DNA of 64,000 bases from Roseococcus sp. SDR (GTDB lineage Bacteria; Pseudomonadota; Alphaproteobacteria; Acetobacterales; Acetobacteraceae), in the NCBI RefSeq assembly GCF_019083995.1, contig NZ_JAHRCU010000014.1:84460-148459 (forward strand), given 5' to 3'. The notes under the pieces are model-generated. The model was given only the letters and a program-made list of their open reading frames with translations, did no database searches and had not been told where the DNA came from. Below are positions 40,931 through 52,258 of this stretch, piece by piece; within the stretch, counting starts at the first letter, position 1; every line of letters starts with the position of its first letter. The translations under genes were made by a program, and so were the position numbers.

Positions 40931-43810
40931 TCAAAGGCCGAGCGCCGCGCGCACCAGCGCATCCTGCTGCGTCTGGTGCACCTTGGCGAGGCCGGTGGCC
41001 GGGCTCGCCGCTTCCTCGCGGCCGACGAAGACGGGGCGACGGCCGGGCGCACCCAGATCGCTCAGCACCTTTTCGATCCGGCGATCCACGAAGTGCCAGG
41101 CGCCCATGTTTTCGGGCTCCTCCTGGCACCAGACGATCTCGGCATTCTTGTAGGGCGCCAGCGCCATCGCCAGGCTGTTCGCGGGGAAGGGATAGAGCTG
41201 CTCGATGCGGATCAGCGCCACATCATTCACGCCCTTGTCGCGCCGCTCCTGCAGCAGGTCGTAATACACCTTGCCGGTGCAGAGGACGACGCGCTTCACC
41301 TTCTCCTCCGGCGCGATCGCATCCACTTCGGGGATCACGTAGCGGAAGGCCGAACCCGGGCCGAACTCGGCCAGGCTGCTGACGCAGAGCTTGTGGCGCA
41401 GCAGCGACTTCGGCGTCATCACCACCAGCGGCTTGCGGTAATTCGCCTTGAGCTGGCGGCGCAGCGCGTGGAAGTAGTTGGCCGGCGTCGTGAAGTTGCA
41501 GACGCGCATATTGCGCTCGGCGCAGAGCTGCAGATAGCGCTCGGGCCGCGCGGAGGAGTGCTCCGGCCCCTGCCCTTCATGCCCGTGCGGCAGCAGCATG
41601 ACGAGGCCCGACATGCGCAGCCACTTCGTCTCGCCCGAGGCGATGAACTGGTCGATGATGACCTGCGCGCCGTTCGCGAAGTCGCCGAACTGCGCCTCCC
41701 ACAGCACCAGCGTCTTGGGGTCGGCCAGCGAATAGCCGTAGTCGAAGCCGAGCACGCCCGCCTCGGAGAGCAGGGAATTGAAGGCCTCGAAGCGCGCCTG
41801 ACCCTCACGGATGTGGTTCAGCGGCGCGTATTCGCGCTGGTCGTTCTGGTCCACCAGCACGCAATGGCGGTGGCTGAAGGTGCCGCGCTGCACATCCTCG
41901 CCCGAGAGACGGACGCGATGGCCTTCCAGCAGCAGCGTGCCGAAAGCGAGCGCCTCGCCGGTCGCCCAATCAATGCCCTCGCCGGTCTCGACCGCGGTCT
42001 TCTTGGCTTCGAGCTGACGGACGATCTTGGAATTGGCGTTGAAGTCGGCCGGCACGCGGCAGAGCGCGCCACCCACCTCGCGCAGCGTGTCGAGGCTGAC
42101 GGCGGTGTCGTGCAGCTGCTCCACCTGGTCGGTGCTGCCCACGGCCTTGAGGCCGGTCCAGTGCCCTTCCAGCCAATCCGCCTTGTTCGGCTTGAAGCTG
42201 GCCGCGGCCTCGAAGGCCTCCTCCAGCTTGGCGTTGAAGGCATCCTGGATGGATTGGGCGTCCTCGGCCGTGACCGCGCCCTCGGCGGCGAGGCGCTCGG
42301 CATAAAGGGTGCGCGTCGTCTTCATCTGCCGGATGCGGCTGTACATGGTGGGCTGCGTGAAGGCCGGCTCGTCGCTCTCATTATGGCCGTGGCGGCGATA
42401 GCAGACGATGTCGAGCACGATATCCGCCTGGAAGCGCATGCGAAACTCGGCGCAGAGCTGCGCGCACCAGACCACCGCTTCCGGGTCGTCGCCATTCACG
42501 TGCAGGATCGGCGCCTGGATCGCCTTGGCCACATCCGTGCAGTAGAGGCCCGAATAGGCATGGGCCGGCACGGTGGTGAAGCCGATCTGGTTGTTCGTCA
42601 CGATGTGGATCGTGCCGCCGGTGCGGTAGCCGATGAGCTGGCTCATCGCCAGCGTCTCATAGACCAGGCCCTGGCCGGCAAAGGCGGCATCGCCATGCAG
42701 CAGGATGCCCATGACGCTGGAGCGCGTCTTCACATCGCCCGCCATGTCCTGCCGCGCGCGCACCTTGCCGGCGACGACGGGGTTCACGGCCTCAAGGTGG
42801 GAGGGGTTGGGCTGCAGCGAGAGATGGACGCGCTTGCCCTCGATCTCGACATCGGTCGAGGTGCCGAGGTGGTACTTCACATCGCCCGAGCCCTGCACGT
42901 CATCGGGCTTGAAGCTCGATCCCTTGAACTCGGAGAAGACCTGCATGTAGGGCTTCTTCACGACGTTCACGAGCACGTTGAGGCGCCCGCGATGCGCCAT
43001 GCCGATGGCGATCTCCTTCACGCCCTCGCGCGCCGCGGTCTCGATCACGGTCTGCACGGCGGGGATGGTGCTCTCGCCGCCCTCCAGGCCGAAGCGCTTG
43101 GTGCCGACATACTTCTTCGCGCAGAAGGCCTCGAAGCCCTCCGCCTCGGTCAGCTGCACCAGGATCTGGCGCTTCTGCGCGGCGGTGTAGCCATTCACCC
43201 AGGGCGCGCCCTCGACGCGCTGCTGGATCCAGGACTTCTGGTCAGGGTCCTGGATGTGCATGAACTCGACGCCGATCGGCCCGCAATAGGTGGCGCGGAC
43301 GCGCTGCATGATCTCGCGCACCGTGGCCGTCTCGAGGCCGAGCACATTGTCGATGAAGATGCGGCGGTCGAGGTCGGCCTCGGAGAAGCCCCAGAAGGCG
43401 GCGGAGAGCTCGGGATGGGCAGGCGGCACCTGCAGGCCGAGGGGGTCGAGCTTGGCTTCCAGATGGCCGCGCACGCGATAGCTGCGGATGAGCATCAGCG
43501 CGCGGATGCTGTCCAGCACGGCGCGGCGCGTTTCCTCGGGGTCGGTCGCGCGGCTCTGTGCGGCCGCACCGCCCTTCGGCGCGGGCTTGGCCTCCTCGGC
43601 CGGCGCGAAGCCGCCGCGCGGGCGCGGCGCCCAGGAGGCGCCCATCGCATCGGTCAGCACCGCGCGCGCATCATCGTTCAGCGCGGCGAAAAGCTCGGCG
43701 AAGGAGGGGTCCACCGAACCCGGGCTCTCGACCCAGCGCGCGTAGGTATCAGCGAGATAGGCGGCGTTCGCGCCATTCATCGCACTCGCGAGGATGTCCA
43801 CTCCGGCCAT
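40931..43810 (-). CDS. sucA: 2-oxoglutarate dehydrogenase E1
   Basis: Thiamine-diphosphate decarboxylase of the TCA cycle, 959 residues, cytosolic. Hallmarks: N-terminal AMNGANAAYLADTYARWVESPGSVDPSFAELF, GMAHRGRLNVLVNVV and the TPP/Mg site GDAAFAGQGLVYE, plus NNQIGFTT, and the C-terminal LLPHGHEGQGPEHSSAR. It is the first gene of sucAB on the minus strand. The terminator hairpin at 43991-44018 upstream means it probably has its own promoter within 43811-43990, but I see no convincing boxes there. Confidence 0.97.
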   Translation of the reverse strand: MAGVDILASAMNGANAAYLADTYARWVESPGSVDPSFAELFAALNDDARAVLTDAMGASWAPRPRGGFAPAEEAKPAPKGGAAAQSRATDPEETRRAVLDSIRALMLIRSYRVRGHLEAKLDPLGLQVPPAHPELSAAFWGFSEADLDRRIFIDNVLGLETATVREIMQRVRATYCGPIGVEFMHIQDPDQKSWIQQRVEGAPWVNGYTAAQKRQILVQLTEAEGFEAFCAKKYVGTKRFGLEGGESTIPAVQTVIETAAREGVKEIAIGMAHRGRLNVLVNVVKKPYMQVFSEFKGSSFKPDDVQGSGDVKYHLGTSTDVEIEGKRVHLSLQPNPSHLEAVNPVVAGKVRARQDMAGDVKTRSSVMGILLHGDAAFAGQGLVYETLAMSQLIGYRTGGTIHIVTNNQIGFTTVPAHAYSGLYCTDVAKAIQAPILHVNGDDPEAVVWCAQLCAEFRMRFQADIVLDIVCYRRHGHNESDEPAFTQPTMYSRIRQMKTTRTLYAERLAAEGAVTAEDAQSIQDAFNAKLEEAFEAAASFKPNKADWLEGHWTGLKAVGSTDQVEQLHDTAVSLDTLREVGGALCRVPADFNANSKIVRQLEAKKTAVETGEGIDWATGEALAFGTLLLEGHRVRLSGEDVQRGTFSHRHCVLVDQNDQREYAPLNHIREGQARFEAFNSLLSEAGVLGFDYGYSLADPKTLVLWEAQFGDFANGAQVIIDQFIASGETKWLRMSGLVMLLPHGHEGQGPEHSSARPERYLQLCAERNMRVCNFTTPANYFHALRRQLKANYRKPLVVMTPKSLLRHKLCVSSLAEFGPGSAFRYVIPEVDAIAPEEKVKRVVLCTGKVYYDLLQERRDKGVNDVALIRIEQLYPFPANSLAMALAPYKNAEIVWCQEEPENMGAWHFVDRRIEKVLSDLGAPGRRPVFVGREEAASPATGLAKVHQTQQDALVRAALGL

Positions 43811-43990
43811 TCTTTTTCCACGGGCGCGTCTTGCGGCGGCCCGGCCCTTCCTTGTTCACGGCATTCCTGCCCCAGTCTGAGACTGGGCGGATTCCAGTGA
43901 ACATAGACCTAAGCCCGAGGCAGGGGCAGCCCCTCTCCGCATGGGAGAGTTGAGGAAATCGGCGTTCTGAAAACGCAATGATAACAACGC

Positions 43991-44018
43991 AAAAGGGCCG
44001 GACGAATCCGGCCCTTTT
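43991..44018. terminator. bidirectional terminator hairpin
   Basis: AAAAGGGCCGGA (43991-44002) pairs perfectly with TCCGGCCCTTTT (44007-44018), loop CGAA; the flanking A and T runs make it work on both strands. It lies 22 bases beyond the stop of the sucD-tail remnant, where the original sucD terminator would be expected. Confidence 0.88.
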
Positions 44019-44039
44019 CCTACCCCAGAAGTCAGAAAT

Positions 44040-44121
44040 TCAACCCGTCAGCGCGCGCACCATGGTCGAGCCCAGGCTCGCTGGCGTGTCGGCGATATGG
44101 ATGCGCGCCTCGGCGATCGCC
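44040..44121 (-). pseudogene. displaced copy of the sucD 3' end
   Basis: Eighty-two bases align without gaps to the last 82 bases of intact sucD (45286-45367), offset by 1,246. In the same frame they read [20 protein letters not shown] then VRALTG and a TGA stop; 21 of the last 26 residues match sucD. Similarity stops abruptly at 44121. It has no start and no upstream body, so it is a tail fragment, left when something inserted at the end of sucD or when the tail was duplicated. Confidence 0.85.
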
Positions 44122-44207
44122 ACGTGACCGCGGCCTGCGGTCACCCCCCCGGGAATCGAGCGACAACCCCAGCAGCTTTTCTCAAGGCAGAAACCAGGCG
44201 GAACAGA

Positions 44208-44501
44208 TCAGATGCGCGCCAAAATTCGCGGCGCCCTGATCCGCGTCGTTTCCTCTGGACGCGACTTTGGAGCCACGATCAGAAATTTCTCATCGCCAGC
44301 CACATCGCTTAAATCTTCAACAAAATCAATGAGCTCATCCGCATCGCGCGCGCCTGAGCGGGTGAGCTTGGCTGCCTCCCGAACGGAAAAGATCAGGGCA
44401 TCCGTGTCTGTCTTGATTCCCTTAGTCTCTTTGATTTGCTTAATTAAATCAATGATATCCTGTGGAAGCTCGACTGTCTTCCGGCAGATCGTGGCTGACA
44501 T
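44208..44501 (-). CDS. hypothetical protein in AT-richer island
   Basis: A 97-residue protein with balanced composition and codon use unlike its neighbours (ATT, TTA, GAT, AAA frequent), a sign of foreign origin. The N-terminal half KTVELPQDIIDLIKQIKETKGIKTDTDALIFSVREAAKL could form a ribbon-helix-helix or similar small DNA-binding fold; the rest is acidic (DADELIDFVEDLSDVAGDEKFLIVAP). This resembles antitoxin-like architecture but no toxin partner is visible. Unknown function. It starts at the ATG 44501, with no strong ribosome site. Confidence 0.55.
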   Translation of the reverse strand: MSATICRKTVELPQDIIDLIKQIKETKGIKTDTDALIFSVREAAKLTRSGARDADELIDFVEDLSDVAGDEKFLIVAPKSRPEETTRIRAPRILARI

Positions 44502-44734
44502 AGCGGGTTCCGTTGATTGTGATGCGCACCGAATGCGCAGCAGATGCGAATGGAGCCATGCTCCTACACCCGGAACCTGACGCTAGCAAGCCAAAAGACG
44601 GGACCACCAACCGCTACCCCCGTGAATCTGCTCGCGAATCGTCAAAAAAATGCACCACGCAAGAAAATTGCGCGAACCTCGCGGGGCGCACACGAACTGC
44701 AATTTTGGCTACATATGGACCGCAAATTTAGTGC
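44502..44734. other. AT-richer spacer of the island
   Basis: About 230 bases of mixed composition with several short overlapping plus-strand frames (up to about 75 codons) but no ribosome site or codon pattern supporting a gene. It contains A-runs (44645-44651) and lies between the divergent hypothetical gene and the plus-strand promoter candidate at 44735. Confidence 0.35.
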
Positions 44735-44763
44735 TTGACTTACGATCAATATGTGCTTTGAAT
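44735..44763 (+). promoter_or_regulatory. possible sigma-70 promoter in the island
   Basis: TTGACT (44735-44740) and TTGAAT (44758-44763) with a 17-base spacer. The -35 box is good, the -10 box fair. It would drive the small plus-strand frame beginning near 44867. Confidence 0.35.
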
Positions 44764-44866
44764 ATGCCTCAGATGATCATCCAGTGCATGGAGGAGCCGA
44801 TGTACCGCCCCTGGCCGAGAGGCCCGCCGACCCACCAGTCCCGACGCAACACGAGAGGAGATTCAA

Positions 44867-45122
44867 ATGTTCAATAGGAGGTTACCCCCGCCCCGCGGCC
44901 CGCCGCGCCAAACTCGCCAGGGCGAAGTCGCAGCAGCCCAAATCCCAGACGGGGCGGCGCAGGACCAAGAAGTTCTGGGAAGGATGGAGCAAGTTTGCTG
45001 AGCGGGTGCTCGCCGTTGCCCGTACCCGCGCAGGTGAGCTCTTCTGGCAAGCCTTGGCGACCGCCTTTATTTTCCTGCTGTCGCACGCTACCGCGCGAAT
45101 CCTGGCAAATACGTTCCGCTAG
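44867..45122 (+). pseudogene. small membrane-protein frame, apparently frameshifted
   Basis: The ATG at 44867 has an excellent ribosome site (AGGAG, seven-base spacing) but its frame closes after 44 residues (45001). The neighbouring frame, open to 45122, has the codon bias of a real gene from about 44890 on and encodes a basic stretch (RRAKLARAKSQQPKSQTGRR), KFWEGWSKFAERVLAVARTR and a hydrophobic helix (FWQALATAFIFLLSHATARIL), but has no start with a ribosome site. A shift at the C-run near 44886 would join them. Either a decayed gene or programmed or sequencing frameshift. Function unknown. Confidence 0.4.
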
Positions 45123-45219
45123 GCCATGAAGCGTGGAGGCGGAATCGCAGAAACGCTGTAGCATCCAGCCGGCAAAGGGCAGACCGCGCGGAGTGAGCGC
45201 AGCGCGGTCAAGGTATCAC

Positions 45220-45253
45220 AAACAGCCTGCCAGCCGCCGCTGGCAGGCTGTTT
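45220..45253. terminator. terminator hairpin after sucD
   Basis: AAACAGCCTGCCAGC (45220-45234) pairs perfectly with GCTGGCAGGCTGTTT (45239-45253), loop CGCC. It lies 32 bases past the sucD stop and 98 bases past the island's plus-strand frame, so it can serve both. Confidence 0.8.
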
Positions 45254-45285
45254 CACGTCCGGCCTGAAGGCCGCGGGCTTGCCTT

Positions 45286-46182
45286 TTACTTCGCCAAGGC
45301 CTTGACCATGGTGGAACCCAGGCTCGCCGGCGTATCGGCGATATGGATGCCCGCCTCGGCCATCGCCGCCATCTTGGCGGCCGCCGTGTCCTTGCCGCCC
45401 GAGATCACGGCGCCCGCATGGCCCATGCGGCGGCCCGGAGGCGCCGTGGCGCCGGCGATGAAGCCCACCACCGGCTTGTTCGGCTTGCCCGGCCCGAAAT
45501 TCTCGGACTTCAGGAATTCCGCCGCCTGGATCTCGGACTGGCCGCCGATCTCGCCGATCATGATGATGGACTTGGTCTCGTCATCCGCCAGGAACAGCTC
45601 CAGCACGTCGATGAAGTCCATGCCCTTCACCGGGTCACCGCCGATGCCGACGCAGGAGGACTGGCCGAGCCCGGCCGCCGTGGTCTGCGCCACCGCCTCA
45701 TAGGTCAGCGTGCCGGAGCGGCTGACGATGCCGACCGAACCCCGGCGATGGATATGCCCCGGCATGATGCCGATCTTGCAGGCATCCGGCGTGATGACGC
45801 CCGGGCAGTTCGGCCCGATCAGCAGCGAGGAGGAGCCATCCAGCGCGCGCTTCACCTTCACCATGTCGAGCACCGGAATGCCCTCGGTGATGCAGATGAT
45901 CAGCGGCATCTCGGCATCGATGGCTTCCAGGATGGAATCCGCCGCGAAGGCCGCCGGCACGTAGATGACCGAGGCGTTGGCGCCGGTCGCTTCCTTGCAT
46001 TCGGCCACCGTGTTGAAGACCGGCAGGTTCAGCGTCGGGTGCATGGTGCCGCCCTTGCCCGGCGTCACGCCGCCCACATAGGTGCTGCCATAGGCGATGC
46101 CCTGGCTGGCGTGGAAGGTGCCCTGCGCGCCGGTGAAGCCCTGCGTCATCACGCGCGTGTTCTTGTCGACGAGAATGGCCAT
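45286..46182 (-). CDS. sucD: succinyl-CoA synthetase alpha subunit
   Basis: Alpha subunit (298 residues) of the TCA enzyme converting succinyl-CoA to succinate with NTP formation. CoA-binding Rossmann start ([17 protein letters not shown]), IGPNCPGVI, and the phosphorylated catalytic histidine in [14 protein letters not shown]. Preceded by sucC with a four-base gap. Its last 82 bases are duplicated at 44040-44121, and the original junction to sucA has been separated by the island between. Confidence 0.96.
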   Translation of the reverse strand: MAILVDKNTRVMTQGFTGAQGTFHASQGIAYGSTYVGGVTPGKGGTMHPTLNLPVFNTVAECKEATGANASVIYVPAAFAADSILEAIDAEMPLIICITEGIPVLDMVKVKRALDGSSSLLIGPNCPGVITPDACKIGIMPGHIHRRGSVGIVSRSGTLTYEAVAQTTAAGLGQSSCVGIGGDPVKGMDFIDVLELFLADDETKSIIMIGEIGGQSEIQAAEFLKSENFGPGKPNKPVVGFIAGATAPPGRRMGHAGAVISGGKDTAAAKMAAMAEAGIHIADTPASLGSTMVKALAK

Positions 46183-46186
46183 GGAC

Positions 46187-47407
46187 TTAAGCCCCCTTCG
46201 TCATGCCGGAGGCATGCTCAGATTTAACGGCAGCGACGGCCTTCTGGGCGGCGTCGGCGAGGTTGTCGGCCGCGATGATCGCGAGCCCGGATTCCGCCAG
46301 GATCTTCTTGCCCAGCTCCACATTCGTGCCCTCGAGGCGCACGACCAGCGGCACCTTGAGCGAGAGGTTCTTCGACGCCTCGACGATGCCGGTCGCGATC
46401 ATGTCGCACTTGGCGATGCCGCCGAAGATGTTGACCAGGATGGCCTTCACATTCACGTCCGAGGTGATGATGCGGAAGGCCTGCGTCACGCGCGCACTGT
46501 CCGCCGTGCCGCCGACATCGAGGAAGTTCGCCGGCGAGGAGCCATAGAGCTTGATGATGTCCATGGTCGCCATGGCCAGGCCCGCGCCATTCACCATGCA
46601 GCCGATCTCACCATCGAGCGCCACATAGTTCAGGTCGTTGTTGGTGGCATCCAGCTCCTTCGGGTCCATCTCGCTGTCGTCGCGCAGCGCTTCCAGATCC
46701 TTGTGGCGGAACAGCGCGCTGTCATCGAAGGAGACCTTGGCGTCCAGCGCCACCACATCGCCGCCCTTGGTGACGACCAGCGGATTGATCTCGACGATCG
46801 CGCAATCCAGCTCCAGGAACGCCTTGTACATGGCGTCCACGAACTTCACGAAGCTCGACACCTGCTTGCCCTCGAGGCCGAGGCCGAAGGCGAGCTTGCG
46901 GCCATGAAAGCCGGAAATGCCCGAGGCCGGGTCGATCGCGACCTTCAGGATCTTCTCGGGGTGGTGCTCGGCCACCTCCTCGATCTCCATGCCGCCCTCG
47001 GTCGAGGCCATGATCAGCACGCGGGAGCTGTCGCGGTCCACCAGCAGCGAGAGGTACAGCTCGCGGGCGATGTCGCAGCCCGCTTCCACATAGACGCGGC
47101 TCACCACCTTGCCCTCGGGCCCGGTCTGCTTGGTGACCAGCGTCGAGCCGATCATCGCCGCCGCGGCCGCCTTGGCCTCCTCCGGCGACTTGGCGAGCCG
47201 CACGCCGCCCTTGCCGTTCGGGTCATTGGTGAAGCGGCCCGCGCCGCGCCCACCCGCATGGATCTGGCTCTTTACGACGTAGATCGGGCCCGGCAGCTTC
47301 TTCGCCGCGGCTTCGGCCTCGTCGGCGTTCCAGGCCACATGGCCTTCGAGGACGGCCACGCCGTAGCGGCGCAGCAGCTCCTTCGCCTGGTATTCGTGGA
47401 TGTTCAT
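46187..47407 (-). CDS. sucC: succinyl-CoA synthetase beta subunit
   Basis: ATP-grasp beta subunit, 406 residues, of succinyl-CoA synthetase. [19 protein letters not shown] is the invariant start; [34 protein letters not shown] and the C-terminal [15 protein letters not shown] are diagnostic. Works with sucD in the cytosol. It lies downstream of the phosphoesterase gene and mdh on the minus strand. Confidence 0.96.
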   Translation of the reverse strand: MNIHEYQAKELLRRYGVAVLEGHVAWNADEAEAAAKKLPGPIYVVKSQIHAGGRGAGRFTNDPNGKGGVRLAKSPEEAKAAAAAMIGSTLVTKQTGPEGKVVSRVYVEAGCDIARELYLSLLVDRDSSRVLIMASTEGGMEIEEVAEHHPEKILKVAIDPASGISGFHGRKLAFGLGLEGKQVSSFVKFVDAMYKAFLELDCAIVEINPLVVTKGGDVVALDAKVSFDDSALFRHKDLEALRDDSEMDPKELDATNNDLNYVALDGEIGCMVNGAGLAMATMDIIKLYGSSPANFLDVGGTADSARVTQAFRIITSDVNVKAILVNIFGGIAKCDMIATGIVEASKNLSLKVPLVVRLEGTNVELGKKILAESGLAIIAADNLADAAQKAVAAVKSEHASGMTKGA

Positions 47408-47426
47408 GCTCGGGTGGTCCTTCGGG

Positions 47427-48164
47427 TCAGCTCAGATTTCCTGTGGCGAGCGCGCGCGACCAGTCATCCCGGCCGTGGCGCGCCGCCTCGGACGCGGCGG
47501 CGTCCCAGTCATACTCGATGGCGTGGAAATTGACACGCCATGTGCCGTGGCGCCGCTCCAGCAGCGCCCAGCGGGCATGCGGGGAGCCCGCCTGCATCAC
47601 ATGCGGGTAGGGAACGGTGTCGGTATAGGCCGGCTGGCCGACGGAGCCCGGGTTCACCACGAGGCGTCCGTCCCGCAATTGCATCGCATGCGCGCGGTGC
47701 GTGTGCGCCGTCAGCACCAGGCTTTCGCCCGCGGGTTTCGGCAGCAGGACTTCCACCTCACCCGGCACGCGCTCGCGGATGCCGTGGCGGGTGGATTCAT
47801 GCATCACATAGGTCAGGTCATCTTCGGGCAGGCTGTGCATCGCCAGGATGCCATCGCCACGCCAGCTCATCGGCCGGGCGCCAAGCGCCGCGCGCTGTGA
47901 GTCGGAGAGCCGCGCCTGGGTGAAGCGGTCCGTCGTGCCCAGCGCCTCAGGCGCCTCGAAGGCCACCCAGCGGTCGTGATTGCCACGCACCGCGATGGCG
48001 CCGGCGGCCGCCAGCATCTCATAGGTCTCGGAGGGCCAGAGCGGCCCCGAGACCGCGTCGCCCAGCTCGATCAGCAGATCGGGCCGGGCGGCCGCGACGG
48101 ATTCCAGAACCGCCGCCAGGGCCAGGCGGTTGCCGTGCACATCGGCGATCACGGCAACCCGCAT
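47427..48164 (-). CDS. metallophosphoesterase (YfcE-like)
   Basis: A 245-residue calcineurin-like phosphoesterase. The dinuclear metal motifs are complete: DVHGN (residues 8-12), GDAVSG, GNHDRW (about 61-66) and TAHTHRAH. The [10 protein letters not shown] loop is typical of the YfcE/MJ0936 group of phosphodiesterases. It is wedged between mdh (seven-base gap) and sucC (19-base gap), hence in the TCA operon, though no TCA role is known. Substrate unknown. Confidence 0.88.
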   Translation of the reverse strand: MRVAVIADVHGNRLALAAVLESVAAARPDLLIELGDAVSGPLWPSETYEMLAAAGAIAVRGNHDRWVAFEAPEALGTTDRFTQARLSDSQRAALGARPMSWRGDGILAMHSLPEDDLTYVMHESTRHGIRERVPGEVEVLLPKPAGESLVLTAHTHRAHAMQLRDGRLVVNPGSVGQPAYTDTVPYPHVMQAGSPHARWALLERRHGTWRVNFHAIEYDWDAAASEAARHGRDDWSRALATGNLS

Positions 48165-48171
48165 GGGCTGC

Positions 48172-50384
<2,213 letters not shown>

Positions 50385-50481
50385 GCCCTTGTCCTCAGGG
50401 GGCGCCGCGCGGGGCTGATGCGCCGCGGGCCCCTCCCCCCTCCAGCATCATCAGATCCAAAGGCATCTTCAGGAGATCCCC

Positions 50482-50928
50482 ATGTTCCGCGCCGCGATTG
50501 CCTGCATGTTCACCTTCCTGGCGGCCGCCCCCGCCTCGGCCCAGCTCGCCACCAATGCCTGCTGGCCGCATCGCAATGATGAGGTGCGCTGCGCCGCCCG
50601 GGTGGATATTCCCGCCGGCACCCGCTTCGACGTCACCATCAATGCCACGCGCGCCGGTGCGGAGGCGCGCATGCAGGCCGACACCTATGTCAGCATTTGC
50701 GGCAGCAGGGGGCGGATGGTCGGTCGCACCAATATCTCGAATTCAGGCACCAGCCGCGTGGCGACCTTCACCCATGAGCCCAACCCGGTCGAACACTCGG
50801 TGCAGAGCGTGGTGGGCTTCTGTGTGGAGGTTTTCCTGTTGAACTGCACCGTGGCCGGCCGAGCCGAGAGCTGCACGAATGCCCTGCGGATCGGCCCAAG
50901 CCGCGTCGAGCTGAGCTGGGCGAATTAG
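50482..50928 (+). CDS. six-cysteine secreted protein, paralogue 3
   Basis: A 148-residue copy: signal MFRAAIACMFTFLAAAPASA, then CWPHRNDEVRCAARVDIPAG, ADTYVSICGSRGRMVGRTNISNSGTS, TFTHEPNP, GFCVEVFLLNC and SCTNALRIG. The six mature cysteines are kept. Its 5' region (CATCATCAGAT, CAGGAGATCCCC before the ATG) nearly repeats that of paralogue 4, so these two arose by a duplication that included the leader. Function unknown. Confidence 0.75.
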   Translation: MFRAAIACMFTFLAAAPASAQLATNACWPHRNDEVRCAARVDIPAGTRFDVTINATRAGAEARMQADTYVSICGSRGRMVGRTNISNSGTSRVATFTHEPNPVEHSVQSVVGFCVEVFLLNCTVAGRAESCTNALRIGPSRVELSWAN

Positions 50929-51082
50929 TCTCAGCGTCGCAGCACCGGGCTGAGGCGCGGCGGGCCTGGAGGGGCCCGCCATCGGCCGGGCCGACCCCCG
51001 CCATCGCGAGCGCCCGGTTGATGCGCCGCGACCCCCACCCCGACACATCATCAGATGCGAAACGCAGATCCAGGAGATCCCC

Positions 51083-51529
51083 ATGTACCGAACCGCGCTT
51101 GCCTGCCTGCTCACCCTCCTGGCGGCCGCCCCCGCCTCGGCACAGTTCACCGCCGGCGCCGCCTGCCGGGAGCATAACGACGGCGAGGTCCGCTGCGCCG
51201 TCCGGTTGGATGACTCCGCCTACATCGCTCTCAACGTCCTGATCAATGCCACCCGTGTTCGCGGCGAGGCGCGGATGCAGGCTGACACCTATGTCAGCAC
51301 CTGCGGCAGCCCGGGGCGGATGATCGCTCGCACCAACATCGCCAATTCCGGCACCAGCCTCGTGGCGAGCTTCACCCATTCCCCCAATACGCTGGAGTTT
51401 GGGGCGCAACTCGCGGCGGGCGCCTGCGTGGAGGTCTTCCTGCTGAACTGCATCGAGGCCGGCCAACGCACGCCCTGCAAGAATGTCATGCAGACCTTCG
51501 CGTCCCGCGTCGAGGTTCACATCCGGTAG
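51083..51529 (+). CDS. six-cysteine secreted protein, paralogue 4
   Basis: A 148-residue copy: signal MYRTALACLLTLLAAAPASA, then [17 protein letters not shown] (the PHRN motif is altered to EHND), ADTYVSTCGSPGRMIARTNIANSGTS, SFTHSPNT, GACVEVFLLNC, PCKNVMQTF and RVEVHIR. Six mature cysteines kept. Its 3' end overlaps the convergent YrdC-like gene by 13 bases. Function unknown. Confidence 0.75.
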   Translation: MYRTALACLLTLLAAAPASAQFTAGAACREHNDGEVRCAVRLDDSAYIALNVLINATRVRGEARMQADTYVSTCGSPGRMIARTNIANSGTSLVASFTHSPNTLEFGAQLAAGACVEVFLLNCIEAGQRTPCKNVMQTFASRVEVHIR

Positions 51530-52251
51530 CGGCGCTGCGCCTCCCGCACATGGCCCGAGGGCAGCGCCTCCAGCCCCGGATCGGGCGGCAGTTCCACGCC
51601 GAAATGCCGGCCCAGCACCTCCTGGATCAGCTCATAGCAGCTGCCGATCCGCACCACCTCCATGGTCGAGAAGTCGATCATGGTGGAGGAACGGCGATAC
51701 TGGTGAAACTTCTGCAGCCCGTAATCCACCACGATGTCGGCGCAGCCGCGGATCTCGGGCTGGATGTCCACCGCGCGGAACTTCGTCCCCGTCCCCGTCA
51801 GATTGGCCGAGGAGCCGAACAGCGGCTGCCCCTCCTCGGCGGCCAGCGTCGCCATGCGGTGTTCCAGCGCGCCCACATTCATGAGGATCGCGACCGTGCC
51901 GCCCTCGGTGCTGGCGGAGAGCGCCGGCTCGCCCAGCTTGCGCAGCAGCGGGTGATCCGCCCGGAAGGGCCCGATGGCCGAGATCGGCAGGTCGTAATCC
52001 TCGACCAGGCAGCGGATCATGGTGTTGGCGCGCGCGGAGAGGGTGTGCACATCCTCATGGATGGCGAGGCTGCCCAGCATGGCGTTGCGCTTATGCGCCC
52101 CCCGCCCCTTGGCCAGGAAGAAGCGCATCAGCGCCGCCTCGCAGCCCGCCGCCCCGGCATAGCCCACATCGGTCGGGAAGACGGCCACGCCGCCCGCCTT
52201 CACCACATCCACGATGCGCCGGGCGTCGCCCGCGATATCCAGTCGTTCCAT
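51517..52251 (-). CDS. Sua5/YciO/YrdC/YwlC family protein
   Basis: A 244-residue protein of the YrdC superfamily, which includes the threonylcarbamoyl-AMP synthase for tRNA t6A. Visible features: GGVAVFPTDVGYAGAAGCEAALMRFFLAKGRGAHKRN, SAIGPFRADHPLLRKL, and the SSANLTGTGT motif. The canonical KxxK/SxN lysine-arginine set is only partly clear, and the C-terminal third (MIDFSTMEVVRIGSCYELIQEVLGRHFG) is not Sua5-like. It may be a paralogue with another carbamoyl-AMP-type role. Confidence 0.8.
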   Translation of the reverse strand: MERLDIAGDARRIVDVVKAGGVAVFPTDVGYAGAAGCEAALMRFFLAKGRGAHKRNAMLGSLAIHEDVHTLSARANTMIRCLVEDYDLPISAIGPFRADHPLLRKLGEPALSASTEGGTVAILMNVGALEHRMATLAAEEGQPLFGSSANLTGTGTKFRAVDIQPEIRGCADIVVDYGLQKFHQYRRSSTMIDFSTMEVVRIGSCYELIQEVLGRHFGVELPPDPGLEALPSGHVREAQRRYRM

Positions 52252-52258
52252 GGGTGCT

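Noticed and set aside
39500..43900. 1,466-codon plus-strand open frame opposite sucB and sucA
   Set aside because: Shadow of sucA/sucB codon bias; no motifs and no start signals.
43811..43990. Promoter for sucA
   Set aside because: One should exist between the terminator and the gene, but no pair of boxes with acceptable spacing stands out.
44040..44121. A second working sucD gene
   Set aside because: Only the last 27 codons are present, with no start or upstream body.
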